DNA of 64,000 nucleotides from Micromonospora cremea (GCF_900143515.1 NZ_FSQT01000001.1:2170001-2234000); one strand, 5' to 3'. Positions 25,617 through 34,351 are shown, numbered from the stretch's first letter. Translations and numbers: made by a program. The notes: a model not told the origin generated them from the sequence alone.

Positions 25617-25649
25617 ACCCTGCGCCGCGCGCCTTACGGTTTCTTTACG
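25617..25649 (-). promoter_or_regulatory. SARP-type heptamer-repeat promoter 3
   Basis: CCTTACG (25632) and CTTTACG (25643) on the plus strand are 11 bp apart. On the minus strand they are followed after exactly 9 nt by CAGGGT (25622-25617). This is the same layout as at 16510 and 20219, but the third repeat is weak. The promoter points at the GDSL esterase gene and gives a leader of about 80 nt containing a GC-rich hairpin. Confidence 0.6.
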
Positions 25650-25733
25650 GTGATCTGCCCGCCACCGGCCGCAACACGACCGACAGCCGCCCACCGGTCG
25701 TGTGCGGGTCCTCGCGATGCAGGTCAGAGGTCG

Positions 25734-25739
25734 TATCCT
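25734..25739 (+). promoter_or_regulatory. -10 element of SARP regulator 2 (leaderless)
   Basis: TATCCT lies 7 nt before the ATG at 25747, with no ribosome binding site. The geometry is identical to that of copy 1. Confidence 0.6.
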
Positions 25740-25746
25740 GGCGACC

Positions 25747-28700
25747 ATGCGGTTCGGGGTGCTGGGCCCGTTGACGGTGTGGACCACGCACGGCACGGTG
25801 GTCGCCGTCCCCGGGCTGAAGATCCGGGCCCTGCTCGCCGCGTTGCTGCTGCACGAGGGGCAGCCGGTGCCAGCGGATCGACTCATCGACTACCTGTGGG
25901 GCGACGCCCCGCCGGGAAACGCAGCCGGCGCGCTGTCCGCCAAGGTGTCGCAGCTGCGTCGGGTGCTCGCGGACGCCGAGCCCGGCAGCCGGGAGCTGGT
26001 GCGATCACCGCCGCCCGGCTACCGGATCCTGATCGATCGCGACGAGGTGGACGCCGGCCGCTTCCACCAGCTCGTGTCGCAGGCTCGCGGCGAACAGGAC
26101 GTCCGCAAAAGGGTCACGCTGTTCTCGGCGGCACTGGAGCTGTGGCGTGGGCCGGCCTTCGCCGACTTCCACGACGAGCGGTTCACCCAGGTCGCGGCGG
26201 CCGGCCTCGAGGAGCAACGACTCGCCGCCATGGAGGACTGCCTCGAAGCCCGACTGGCCCTGGGCGAGCACGCGGTCGCCGCTGGCGACCTCGGCGACCT
26301 GCTGGCCCGACAACCCCTGCGTGAACGCGCCCGCGCGCTGCACATGCTCGCCCTGTATCGGGCCGGGCGGCAGTCCGAGGCGTTGAGCAGCTACGACGAG
26401 CTGCGCGTTCTTCTCCGTGAGGAGCTGGGGCTGGATCCGGGCCCGGAGCTTGCCGCGTTGCACCGGGCCGTCCTCGCCCACGATCCGCAGCTGGCCGCAC
26501 CGCCCGTTCCGGCCGGGTCGGTCACCCTGGCGGCCGCGCCGCCCGCAGTGGCGCGGATGAACCTGCCGGTCGCGCTGACCGAACTGGTCGGCCGCGAGGA
26601 CGCGGTCGACGAAGTGACGACGGCCCTGGAGCACAACCGGCTGGTCACCCTCACCGGCATCGGCGGGGTCGGCAAGACCCGGCTCGCCGTGGAGGTCGCC
26701 CGGACGCGGGCGTCCACTCACCCGGACGGCACGTCGCTGGTCGAGCTGGCGGGTCTCGACCGGTCCGATGGGCCGCAGACGGTGGACGCGCTGGCCGACC
26801 TGGTGCTGGCCGTGCTCGACGTGCGGGATGCCGCCGACCACGGCACGGCGGTCACGCCGGTCGACCGGCTCACCCGAGTGCTGGCCGATCGACGGCTCCT
26901 GCTCGTTCTGGACAACTGCGAGCACCTGGTGGAACCGGTCGCGGAGCTGACCGCCGCGCTGCTGCGGGCCGCGCCCGGGCTGCACGTGCTGGCGACCAGC
27001 CGGGAACCCCTCGGCCTCGCCGGCGAGGTGGTCTGGGCCGTCCCGCCGTTGCCGGTGTCGGATCCCGCCAGCGGGACGGACCTGGCCACCCTGGAGCGGT
27101 CCGCCGCGGTCCGGCTCTTCGTCGCCCGGGCGGCCGCGGCGGAGCGTGGCTTCGTGCTCGGTGCGGAGAACGCGCTGGCCGTCGCCACCGTGTGTCGTCG
27201 GCTGGACGGGATTCCGCTGGCGCTGGAACTGGCCGCAACCCAGGTCCGCGGGCTGGGCGTGACCGGACTGGTCGCCGGGCTCGACGACAGGTTCCGGTTG
27301 CTGGGTGCCCGGCACCGGGGCGTACCACCTCGGCAGCGGACGCTGCTGGCGATGCTCGACTGGAGTTGGCAGTTGCTCTCCGAGCCGGAACGGGTGGTGT
27401 TGCGGCGGCTGGCCGCGTACGCCGACGGCGGTCGGATCGAGGCGGTGCGGGCGCTCTGCGCACCCGACGCCGTGCCCGCCGCGAGCGTCGCGGACCTGCT
27501 GGCCCGTCTCGTCGACCGGTCGTTGGTGGTCGTCGCGCCGCGCGACGGCACGCCGCACTATCGGCTGCTGGAATCCGTCGCCGCCTTCGGCCTGACCCAG
27601 ATGCACGCTGCGGGCGAGCTGCACCAGATCCGCGAGCGGGCCTACCGCTACCACGCCGATCTGGCCGTGCAGGCCCACGAGCAGCTGCGGGGCCCGGGCC
27701 AACGCCGGTGGCTGCTGCGACTCGACGCCGAGTCCGCCAACCTGCGCGCGGCGCTGGACGCGGCGGTGCGGCGGCACGATGGCGAGCTCGCGCTGCGCCT
27801 GGCCAACGCGCTGACGTGGTACTGGTTCCTGCGGGGCCGGTTCGCCGAGGCCCGGCGGTGGCTCGGCGCCGCCCTGACCTGTCCAGCGGCCGGCGCCACC
27901 GCCGCCCGGGCCCGAGCTACCGCCTGGCACCTGGGCTTCGCTCTCCTCTCGGGCGACATCGCGGACTGGCCGGCGCGCCACCGAGCGGCCATTCAGCGGT
28001 ACGAGGAGATCGACGACCCGCACGGCCGTGCGCGGGCCGAGTGGTTCCTCGCCTATTCGGAGATCGACCTCGGAGAGGTGACCGCCACCGGCGCCCTGCT
28101 CGACCGGGTCCTGGCCGACCTCCGCCTGCTGGGCGACGAATGGGGGACGGCCGCCACCTTGAGCCTGCGGGCCAAGCACGCCCACACCCGGGGAGATGCG
28201 GTGGCAGTAGCGCGCGACGGGGCAGAGAGCGCGGCGCTGTTCCGTCGACTCGGTGACCGGTGGGGGCTGCTGCAGGCCACGGAGTGGCTCGGCGCCCAGG
28301 CGGGCATGTCCGGTGACTACGGGCGGGCGAGCCAGCTGTACCAGGAAGGTCTGCGCATAGCGGAGGACCTCCGGCTCTGGTTCGAGGTGTCCGGGCAGCT
28401 CTGCTGGCTCGGCTGGGTGGCGCTACAGCAGGGTGACTATCCTGCGGCGCGACAGCTCTGCGGACGTGGGCTGCGGCTGGCCACCGAGCAGGGCTCTCCG
28501 CTCGGCATCGTGTTCGCGGAGCTGTGTCTCGCCGCCGCGGCGCGGCGGGCCGGCAGCCTCGAAACCGCGGAAGCCCATCTGCGGAATCTGCTGAACGCCG
28601 CCGAGCGGCAGCAGGACGGGCCAGGGCAGCCGCTGTACCTGACCGGGGTTCTGGTCGAGCTGGGATACGTGGCCGAGCTGCGCGGCGACCCGACGGCGGC

Positions 28701-29031
28701 GCTGGACTGGCACCTGCGGGCCGCCGCTGCCGCCCGGGAACTCGGTGCCGACCAGGACCTGGCGCAGGTCCTGGTCGGCCTGGCTGCCGCTGGTGGCGAC
28801 CGCCCGCAGGACGCCGCCCGGCTGCTCGGTGCGGCTGCGTCGGCTCGTGAGGCGGCCGCGATGCCGCTGACTCCGGCCGACCAGCCGGACGTCGACCGGG
28901 CGACCGACATGGCCAGGGCCAAGCTGGGTGACGATGATTTCGCCACGGCCTACGAGCAGGGGCGGCGCCTGTCGCCCGAGGAGGTCCGTCGCCTCGTGCA
29001 CCGGTCGGGGCCGGCGGTTCTGCGCGGCTAG
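25747..29031 (+). CDS. SARP-type regulator, BTAD/NB-ARC/TPR (copy 2)
   Basis: This protein of about 1094 residues has the same plan as the copy at 16583: winged-helix DNA-binding domain (MRFGVLGPLTV to PPGYRIL), BTAD (about 95-250), NB-ARC with GIGGVGKT and LLLVLDNCEHL, and a long TPR-like C-terminal half with a conserved end (LSPEEVRRLV, compare LSPGEARARL in copy 1). The copies are close paralogues along their whole length, including exact DNA matches around the Walker B segment. It is divergent from the GDSL esterase, with heptamer repeats between them. Expected role: an activator of local genes. The signal sensed is unknown. Confidence 0.9.
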   Translation: MRFGVLGPLTVWTTHGTVVAVPGLKIRALLAALLLHEGQPVPADRLIDYLWGDAPPGNAAGALSAKVSQLRRVLADAEPGSRELVRSPPPGYRILIDRDEVDAGRFHQLVSQARGEQDVRKRVTLFSAALELWRGPAFADFHDERFTQVAAAGLEEQRLAAMEDCLEARLALGEHAVAAGDLGDLLARQPLRERARALHMLALYRAGRQSEALSSYDELRVLLREELGLDPGPELAALHRAVLAHDPQLAAPPVPAGSVTLAAAPPAVARMNLPVALTELVGREDAVDEVTTALEHNRLVTLTGIGGVGKTRLAVEVARTRASTHPDGTSLVELAGLDRSDGPQTVDALADLVLAVLDVRDAADHGTAVTPVDRLTRVLADRRLLLVLDNCEHLVEPVAELTAALLRAAPGLHVLATSREPLGLAGEVVWAVPPLPVSDPASGTDLATLERSAAVRLFVARAAAAERGFVLGAENALAVATVCRRLDGIPLALELAATQVRGLGVTGLVAGLDDRFRLLGARHRGVPPRQRTLLAMLDWSWQLLSEPERVVLRRLAAYADGGRIEAVRALCAPDAVPAASVADLLARLVDRSLVVVAPRDGTPHYRLLESVAAFGLTQMHAAGELHQIRERAYRYHADLAVQAHEQLRGPGQRRWLLRLDAESANLRAALDAAVRRHDGELALRLANALTWYWFLRGRFAEARRWLGAALTCPAAGATAARARATAWHLGFALLSGDIADWPARHRAAIQRYEEIDDPHGRARAEWFLAYSEIDLGEVTATGALLDRVLADLRLLGDEWGTAATLSLRAKHAHTRGDAVAVARDGAESAALFRRLGDRWGLLQATEWLGAQAGMSGDYGRASQLYQEGLRIAEDLRLWFEVSGQLCWLGWVALQQGDYPAARQLCGRGLRLATEQGSPLGIVFAELCLAAAARRAGSLETAEAHLRNLLNAAERQQDGPGQPLYLTGVLVELGYVAELRGDPTAALDWHLRAAAAARELGADQDLAQVLVGLAAAGGDRPQDAARLLGAAASAREAAAMPLTPADQPDVDRATDMARAKLGDDDFATAYEQGRRLSPEEVRRLVHRSGPAVLRG

Positions 29032-29057
29032 GCGTTCGCGGTGCCGATGTGCGCCGG

Positions 29058-29540
29058 TCAGTGGGCCTTCATGACCTCGACAAGCTGGTCCAGCGCGGCG
29101 CCCCAGCCCTCGTGGAAGCCCATCTCCTGGTGCGACTTCTTCGCCGACGCGTCGGCGTGGATCGCGATGGCGGTGTACTTCGTGCCGTCGCCGTCCGGCT
29201 CGATCCTGACCACTGCGGTGAACGGGAAGCCGTCCTCGGAGACCTGCGGGCGGAAACCGGCGCCCAGGGCGGAGGTGAAGACCAGCGTCCTGCCCTCCTC
29301 GGCCACCAGGATGCAGCCGCTGCTCGGGTACTCCTCGCCCTCGGGCGAGCGCATGGTGGTGTCGAACCTGCCCCCGGGCTGCAGGTCGATCTCGCAGGCT
29401 GTCGTCGACCAGGGCTTCGGCGCGAACCATTGCTTGATCAGCTCGGGAGTCGTCCAGGCACGCCAGACCAGCTCGGGCGCCACGTCGACGGTGCGCTCCA
29501 GGACGAGGTCAAGCTCGGGGTTGGCGGTGTAGGTGGTCAT
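29058..29540 (-). CDS. SRPBCC (AHSA1-like) domain protein
   Basis: This 160-residue START-like protein of the AHSA1 family has VDVAPELVWRAWTTPELIKQWF near the N-terminus, a central IDLQPGGRFDTTMRSPEGEE, and the C-terminal helix GFHEGWGAALDQLVEVMK. These proteins bind hydrophobic ligands and nearly always accompany an ArsR regulator, as here. AAGGAG lies upstream of the ATG at 29540, and that ATG overlaps the regulator's stop (ATGA), so both are made from one transcript. The ligand is unknown. Confidence 0.9.
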   Translation of the reverse strand: MTTYTANPELDLVLERTVDVAPELVWRAWTTPELIKQWFAPKPWSTTACEIDLQPGGRFDTTMRSPEGEEYPSSGCILVAEEGRTLVFTSALGAGFRPQVSEDGFPFTAVVRIEPDGDGTKYTAIAIHADASAKKSHQEMGFHEGWGAALDQLVEVMKAH

Positions 29541-29899
29541 CGCTGTTGCTCCTTCAGGTCGTAGAGAAGCGAATCGAGTTGGTCGAGGCGCCGGGTCCAC
29601 CGCGTGCGCTGGACGGCGAGCCAGGTGTCGACGCGTTCGAGCGGCTGGGTCGCGAGCCGGTAGGTGCGCACCCTGCCCTTCTTTTCCGACGTCACCAGCC
29701 CGGAGCGCTCGAGAACGGTCAGGTGCTGGGTGAACGACGGCAGCGCCATGTCGAACGGGCGAGCCAGGTCGCTCGTGGTGGCCGGCCCCTGACCGAGCCG
29801 CTCGACGACCTGGCGGCGGGTGGGGTCGGACAGCGCGTGGAACACGCCGTCCAGAGCGGCGTCGGCCGAGCCGCTTTCCTCTCCCGCACGCTTAGGCAT
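29537..29899 (-). CDS. ArsR-family regulator
   Basis: This 120-residue winged-helix repressor has ALDGVFHALSDPTRRQVVERL, a recognition helix region DMALPSFTQHLTVLERSGLV and the wing EKKGRVRTYRL. No CxC metal site is visible, so it belongs to the non-metal ArsR type found with SRPBCC proteins. The ATG at 29899 is preferred to an upstream GTG at 29926 because it aligns with the family and follows a consensus promoter by 7 nt. A palindrome covers its own start codon, indicating autoregulation. Confidence 0.88.
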   Translation of the reverse strand: MPKRAGEESGSADAALDGVFHALSDPTRRQVVERLGQGPATTSDLARPFDMALPSFTQHLTVLERSGLVTSEKKGRVRTYRLATQPLERVDTWLAVQRTRWTRRLDQLDSLLYDLKEQQR

Positions 29900-29935
29900 G
29901 TGCCTAACTATTCCGGCGCACGTCACTTAGGTCAA
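29892..29935 (-). promoter_or_regulatory. Consensus promoter and ArsR operator
   Basis: On the minus strand TTGACC (-35, 29935-29930) and AATAGT (-10, 29912-29907) are 17 bp apart, with the ArsR ATG 7 nt after the -10. The palindrome TTAGGCA-TG-TGCCTAA (29892-29907) spans the predicted transcription start and the start codon, an ideal repressor site. Confidence 0.75.
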
Positions 29936-30132
29936 GCCCCAACCGATGGCAGATGCGAAAGTCGGTACGCCCCGACCCTTCAGGGTCGGACGGCCCGTTG
30001 CCGCCGTCCGCTGCGCCCCGGCGCGGCAGCGTCGACTCTTTACCCACTGCGCCCGACGTGGCACGCTTCGTGTGTCCTGTGAGTACTCGCGCGCGTCGGA
30101 GCGGTGCGGACGGAAGGACGACCGGGGAGCCG

Positions 30133-32211
30133 ATGGCGAACATGTGGCGACGCAGGACCGCTTATCCCCTGCTTCTCTGGCTCGCGCTGGCCGCCATCAT
30201 TGCGGGTGCGTGGATACGGTTCGGCAGTTCCGACCTCACCACCGTGCTGACGATCGTGTCCACCCTGGTCGCACTGCTGCCGGTGATGAAGGTCGGCCCG
30301 CTGAGCTGGTTGGCGCCGGGTCGGCAGAGCACCCAGCAGCAGATTGACGACGCCGTGCAGGTGCTGGTCGTCGAGGTGCGCAACCAGTGGGACGAGGAGG
30401 CGCGCCGGCGGCAGCTTCAGGAGGCGCGCCAGATGCCGGTCCGCTGGCAGGTGGTGGACCGGCCGAACGACCGGCTGCGGTTCCCGCCGGCCGGGCAGCT
30501 ACCTCGATTGATCGACGAGTTCGTCGGGCAGCCCCGCCCGCTGGTCGTCATCGGCGAACCCGGCTCGGGCAAGACGGGTCTGTGCGTCATCCTCACGCTG
30601 GATCTGCTGAGGGAGGCCTCCGGACGACTGCCGGTGCCGTTGCAGATCGCGTCCTGGGATCCGGACGAGAACCTCGACGACTGGCTGGTCCGCCGGCTGC
30701 TGGAGGACTACCCGTTCCTGGGCAACGAGGCGCGGTTCGGCGCCACCGCCTGCCGGGAGATCGTCACCCAGCGCCTGGTGCTGCCGATCCTCGACGGGCT
30801 GGACGAGATGCCTGCCGAGCTGCGGCCCGTCGCGTTGCGCGCGCTCGATGACGACTGGTCAGCCGACCGGCCTTTCGTGTTGACCTGCCGTACGGAGGAG
30901 TTCCAGGCGGCCAACGCGCAGAACCTCCTCGTCGGCGTGCTCGTCGTCCGCCTGCGGCCGCTAGAGCCGCAGGCAGCGGCGACCTTCCTGCTCGACGCCG
31001 CCGCGGACACCCGCCTCGAGGAGTGGGAGCCGGTCCTGGCGGACCTCGTCGAACACTCGTCGGACGAGCTGGCGCAGACGCTGACCAACCCGCTGATGCT
31101 CGCGCTCGCCCGCACCGTCTACGAGGCCGAGGAGGTGTCACCCCGGGAGCTGCTCGACCGGCGTCGGTTTCCCCGACAGCGCGATGTCGAGGAATACCTC
31201 CTCGACCGGTTCATCCCCAGCGCGTTCCGCACCCGCCCACACCGGGGAGTGCCCAGTCCGACCCGGGTCTCCCGTCGGTGGGATCCGGTCGTCGCGCAGC
31301 GGGCGCTGGCGTTCCTGGCCGCACATCTGCAGTCCCTGGGGACCCACGACCTCGCCTGGTGGCAGCTGTCCAGCGCGGTGCCCCGGGCGGTCCATCAGGC
31401 CGTGCGGGTGACGGTGGGCCCCCTGAGTTGCGGCCTGCTGGGCTGGGTGATCTTCGGGCTGTTCGGTCGGCCCCACCTCGGTGTGACCTTCGGCCTGCTG
31501 GTCGGCTTCTTCGCCGTTCTGTCGCTGGGCAGGCTGCGAGCCAGGAGGCCACGCCGGTTCGTACCCCGGCTCCTTCGTCGAGCGGAGCTGGCGCCGGCGT
31601 TCCTGGTGCGCGACCTCGGTTTCGGCATCATCGGCGCTCTGGTCGGCGGGCTCATCGTCGGTCTGCTGTTCAGCGTCGGGTACGGCGTGCTGATCGGCCT
31701 GTTCTACGGGCTCGTCTTCGGGCTGGTGCGCCGGTTCACGGAGCCGACCGAGCCGAAGGAACCGGCCAGTCCCAGCAACGTGTTGCGCAGTGATCGCAGC
31801 ACGGTGCTGTACGGGACCGCGTTGGGCGGGGCAGCCGGTGCACTGGTCGGCGGGTTCCTGGGTGGCGTCGTCGGCGCCGAGCAGTACGGGCTCATCTTCC
31901 AGCTGAGCCCACTGCTGGAGGGGCTGCTCGGCGCGTCGGTCGGGCTGCTGCTCGGGGCGGCCGGCCTCGGGTTGATGGTGTACACCACCAGCGCCTGGTC
32001 CCAGCTCGTGGTGGCGCGGCTGTGGCTGGCGTACCGAGGGTGGATCCCGCTGCGGCTCATGGCGTTCCTGCAGGACGCGCACAAACTCGGCGTGCTTCGC
32101 CAGGTGGGACCGCTCTACCAGTTCCGGCACGCGCTGCTCCAGGAGCGGCTGGCGCAGCCCGAACCCACGTCAAGGGGCGCACCGGAAGCGCAGACGGCGA
32201 TCCACGGGTGA
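30133..32211 (+). CDS. Membrane-anchored NACHT NTPase
   Basis: This 692-residue protein has two N-terminal transmembrane helices (about 11-27 and 36-53), a linker, and a NACHT NTPase domain with Walker A GEPGSGKT (141-148) and Walker B VLPILDGLDE (216-225). Helical NACHT-associated regions follow (TNPLMLALARTVY), then a C-terminal cluster of Gly-rich membrane segments from about 440 (GLLGWVIFGLFGRPHLG, LGFGIIGALVGGLIVGL, GALVGGFLGGVVGAEQYG). The ATG at 30133 has GGGGAG upstream. This is a common, often paralogous, family in Streptomyces and relatives; some bacterial NACHT proteins act in phage defence, but no effector domain is recognised here. It is convergent with another membrane protein. 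Confidence 0.82.
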   Translation: MANMWRRRTAYPLLLWLALAAIIAGAWIRFGSSDLTTVLTIVSTLVALLPVMKVGPLSWLAPGRQSTQQQIDDAVQVLVVEVRNQWDEEARRRQLQEARQMPVRWQVVDRPNDRLRFPPAGQLPRLIDEFVGQPRPLVVIGEPGSGKTGLCVILTLDLLREASGRLPVPLQIASWDPDENLDDWLVRRLLEDYPFLGNEARFGATACREIVTQRLVLPILDGLDEMPAELRPVALRALDDDWSADRPFVLTCRTEEFQAANAQNLLVGVLVVRLRPLEPQAAATFLLDAAADTRLEEWEPVLADLVEHSSDELAQTLTNPLMLALARTVYEAEEVSPRELLDRRRFPRQRDVEEYLLDRFIPSAFRTRPHRGVPSPTRVSRRWDPVVAQRALAFLAAHLQSLGTHDLAWWQLSSAVPRAVHQAVRVTVGPLSCGLLGWVIFGLFGRPHLGVTFGLLVGFFAVLSLGRLRARRPRRFVPRLLRRAELAPAFLVRDLGFGIIGALVGGLIVGLLFSVGYGVLIGLFYGLVFGLVRRFTEPTEPKEPASPSNVLRSDRSTVLYGTALGGAAGALVGGFLGGVVGAEQYGLIFQLSPLLEGLLGASVGLLLGAAGLGLMVYTTSAWSQLVVARLWLAYRGWIPLRLMAFLQDAHKLGVLRQVGPLYQFRHALLQERLAQPEPTSRGAPEAQTAIHG

Positions 32212-32224
32212 CCGGCGAGGTCGA

Positions 32225-33082
32225 CTACGCCGCCCGCGCGGTGGTGAGTCGCACCGGCCCGACGAGCGACCAGTGCGCGGCGCGGCCCGGCCATTGGCCG
32301 CCCGCCCCACCGCTGTCGGCGACAGTCACGTAGCGGGCCTGCGGGAACCGGATGCGTGCACGTGCGATGGGCGCGTCCACGGGATGCACCTGGAGATCCC
32401 GCAAGCCCCTCCGTACGCTGTCGCTGCTCCGACCGGAGCTGTTGGCGGCCCAGTAGCCGAACTCGATCCGCGCCTGGGTCGAGACGTCGGCCCCGGGGTC
32501 GGCCTGCCGGTCCAGCAGCCAACCGACGTCGGCCGCGTCGGTGAGGTCGAGGGTGCGGACGGCGGACCCGGTCCCGTCCAACGTCACCCGTACCCGCACC
32601 GCGACCACCTCGAAGGGATGCCGGCGCAGCAGGCGTGACTGGTCGTCCAGCCATCGCCACTCGAACGCGCACTGTCGCCGCTCGACGACCACGAGGGCGA
32701 CGACGCGTGCGATCGCGTACGCGACCAGCGCGGCGGCGGCACACGTCGCCAGAACGTGGGCGACGACCAGACGATCGACGATCACGGCCAGCACGGCGGC
32801 CACCAGCCAAGCCAGAGTGACGTTGCGGGCTCGCTGGAAGGACGACCGGCCGGGACCGACGGCGAGCCGGCGCAACAGCCGGGCGGGGCCGCCCAGCGGT
32901 GCCAACGGTATCGGCACCTCCGGCCGGACAGTGCCCGACTCGACCAGCACCACCTCTGTCGTCCGCACCGCCTGCCGCCTCTCCCCCGGCGCCGTGCCCG
33001 CACCGTCGCTGCCGTGCCGCGACCTGGTCATGGCGGTAAGCCCGGCCTGTCGGCCCCGAGCGCGCGGGCGACCGCCGAGCAT
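32225..33082 (-). CDS. Hypothetical protein with two transmembrane helices
   Basis: This protein of about 285 residues has an Arg-rich, probably disordered N-terminus, a hydrophobic hairpin (NVTLAWLVAAVLAVIVDRLV; LATCAAAALVAYAIARVVAL) and a C-terminal soluble beta-rich domain (FEWRWLDDQSRLLRRHPFEV, VRTLDLTDAADVGWLLDRQA, ARYVTVADSGG). I do not recognise the family. The ATG at 33082 is chosen for its GGAGG spaced 5 nt upstream; ATG 33031 is an alternative. It ends 13 bp from the NACHT gene, tail to tail. This is not strong evidence for a shared function. Confidence 0.65.
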   Translation of the reverse strand: MLGGRPRARGRQAGLTAMTRSRHGSDGAGTAPGERRQAVRTTEVVLVESGTVRPEVPIPLAPLGGPARLLRRLAVGPGRSSFQRARNVTLAWLVAAVLAVIVDRLVVAHVLATCAAAALVAYAIARVVALVVVERRQCAFEWRWLDDQSRLLRRHPFEVVAVRVRVTLDGTGSAVRTLDLTDAADVGWLLDRQADPGADVSTQARIEFGYWAANSSGRSSDSVRRGLRDLQVHPVDAPIARARIRFPQARYVTVADSGGAGGQWPGRAAHWSLVGPVRLTTARAA

Positions 33083-33163
33083 TCGCGCCTCCGCGCTCAC
33101 TCTACCGCCGGCCCCGGCGCGGCCACCGAATGTGAAGCCAGCAAGCTGGCATGATGCGCACAA

Positions 33164-34276
33164 TCAGCCTGACTCGCGTACCGGCGCGGTGCCCGCCGCG
33201 GGATGGATGTTCCCCGCCGGCCGGAGCAGCAACCGGTGCGGTCGGCGGTCGTCCGGATCGGATCCCGTCATCCCCGCCGCGGACCGCCGCCGCGACGGGG
33301 TAGCGGGCGGGCGGCGGCGCCGATCAGCCTGATGTTGGAGCAGGGCGCCAGCCAGCATCATGAACAACATGCCGAACAGCCGGTCACTGCTGCACCGCGG
33401 GTACTGCCGGTCGAACTCCCGGCGGAGACACCTGATCCGCCGGGCGGTCTCGGCCAGAGTGACCGTACCGAGAGTCACCTCGGTGACAACTCCGGTGGCC
33501 CGGTCCAGGGACACGTCGTGGTAGTCGTCCAGCACCTGGAGGACGTCGCCGAGCTCCAGGAGCAACCGCTCGTCGTCCGGCGCCAGCGCCGGCCGGAGCA
33601 GCCCGAACAGGGCGGTCGTGCCGAGCCCGCCCTTACCGCGGGTGATCCGGCGCAGATCCGGCCCGGAGACGTCGGAACCCCGCTGCTGCCGCGACTGGAT
33701 CTGAAATCTGTGCATCCGCCGCACGGCCGCGTACACCGGCTCGGACTCCTCTCGCCGCAGCGCGATCTCGATGGCGCGGTACAGCGCCAACAGCAGCGAC
33801 TCCGCGTCCGACCGCGGCCGGAAAGGTCCGCCGTCGAACAGGACCGTCAGCCGCTCATCCAGCCGAGGGCTGCGGAAATTGTCGAACAGGTCGTCGTACA
33901 CGCGGGTGAACGAACCGCCCAGCACGGCACGGTCGGCCTGGAACGCGATGCCGATGGCCTGTGCGTACCCGGACATGGCGAGGCACACCTTGACGCTGGT
34001 GCTGAGCAGGACTCGTGAGACCTCCCGTCGTCGGCGGGTTCCCTCGATGCTCCGATCCACGATCGGCCCCACCGTCCGGTCGAAGACGCCGATGACCTGG
34101 TCGACCTCGCGGCGCACGTACCGGTACACGCTCGGCCACCCGACGGCCAGTGGAGCGAGCCGCAGGACCGCGACGGTCTCAGCGGACACGGCCGGCGCAC
34201 TCGGCCGGACCCGACCCGCGTCCCGTGACTCGCTGACGACGCTGGCGCATGCCTCGACAGTATCGAAACGTATCAC
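33164..34276 (-). CDS. Orphan class I isoprenoid synthase-like enzyme
   Basis: This protein of about 370 residues has both Asp-rich motifs of class I isoprenoid synthases: YDDLFDN (DDxxD at about 128-132) and GDVLQVLDDYHD (about 243-254), which fits the second-motif pattern GxxxQxxDDxxD of prenyl diphosphate synthases. Helices surround both motifs and no signal peptide is present. It should bind Mg and a prenyl diphosphate and either condense, cyclise or hydrolyse it. The sequence is otherwise unlike standard GGPP synthases or terpene cyclases I know. The GTG at 34276 is the likely start; longer frames would run into the divergent aldo/keto reductase. The C-terminal 50 residues are Arg/Pro-rich and may be disordered. 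No MEP or other terpene gene is nearby. Confidence 0.7.
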   Translation of the reverse strand: MIRFDTVEACASVVSESRDAGRVRPSAPAVSAETVAVLRLAPLAVGWPSVYRYVRREVDQVIGVFDRTVGPIVDRSIEGTRRRREVSRVLLSTSVKVCLAMSGYAQAIGIAFQADRAVLGGSFTRVYDDLFDNFRSPRLDERLTVLFDGGPFRPRSDAESLLLALYRAIEIALRREESEPVYAAVRRMHRFQIQSRQQRGSDVSGPDLRRITRGKGGLGTTALFGLLRPALAPDDERLLLELGDVLQVLDDYHDVSLDRATGVVTEVTLGTVTLAETARRIRCLRREFDRQYPRCSSDRLFGMLFMMLAGALLQHQADRRRRPPATPSRRRSAAGMTGSDPDDRRPHRLLLRPAGNIHPAAGTAPVRESG

Positions 34277-34351
34277 CGCGAGTATCCGACCGGTGACGTC
34301 CGTATCGGCAGGGGTGCCGCCACGCGCTCGCCGGAGGCTGGAGCCCCGCCG

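Noticed and set aside
29953..30132. Longer N-terminus for the NACHT protein
   Set aside because: The extra 60 residues are low-complexity and lack a ribosome site; ATG 30133 has GGGGAG upstream and starts just before the first membrane helix.
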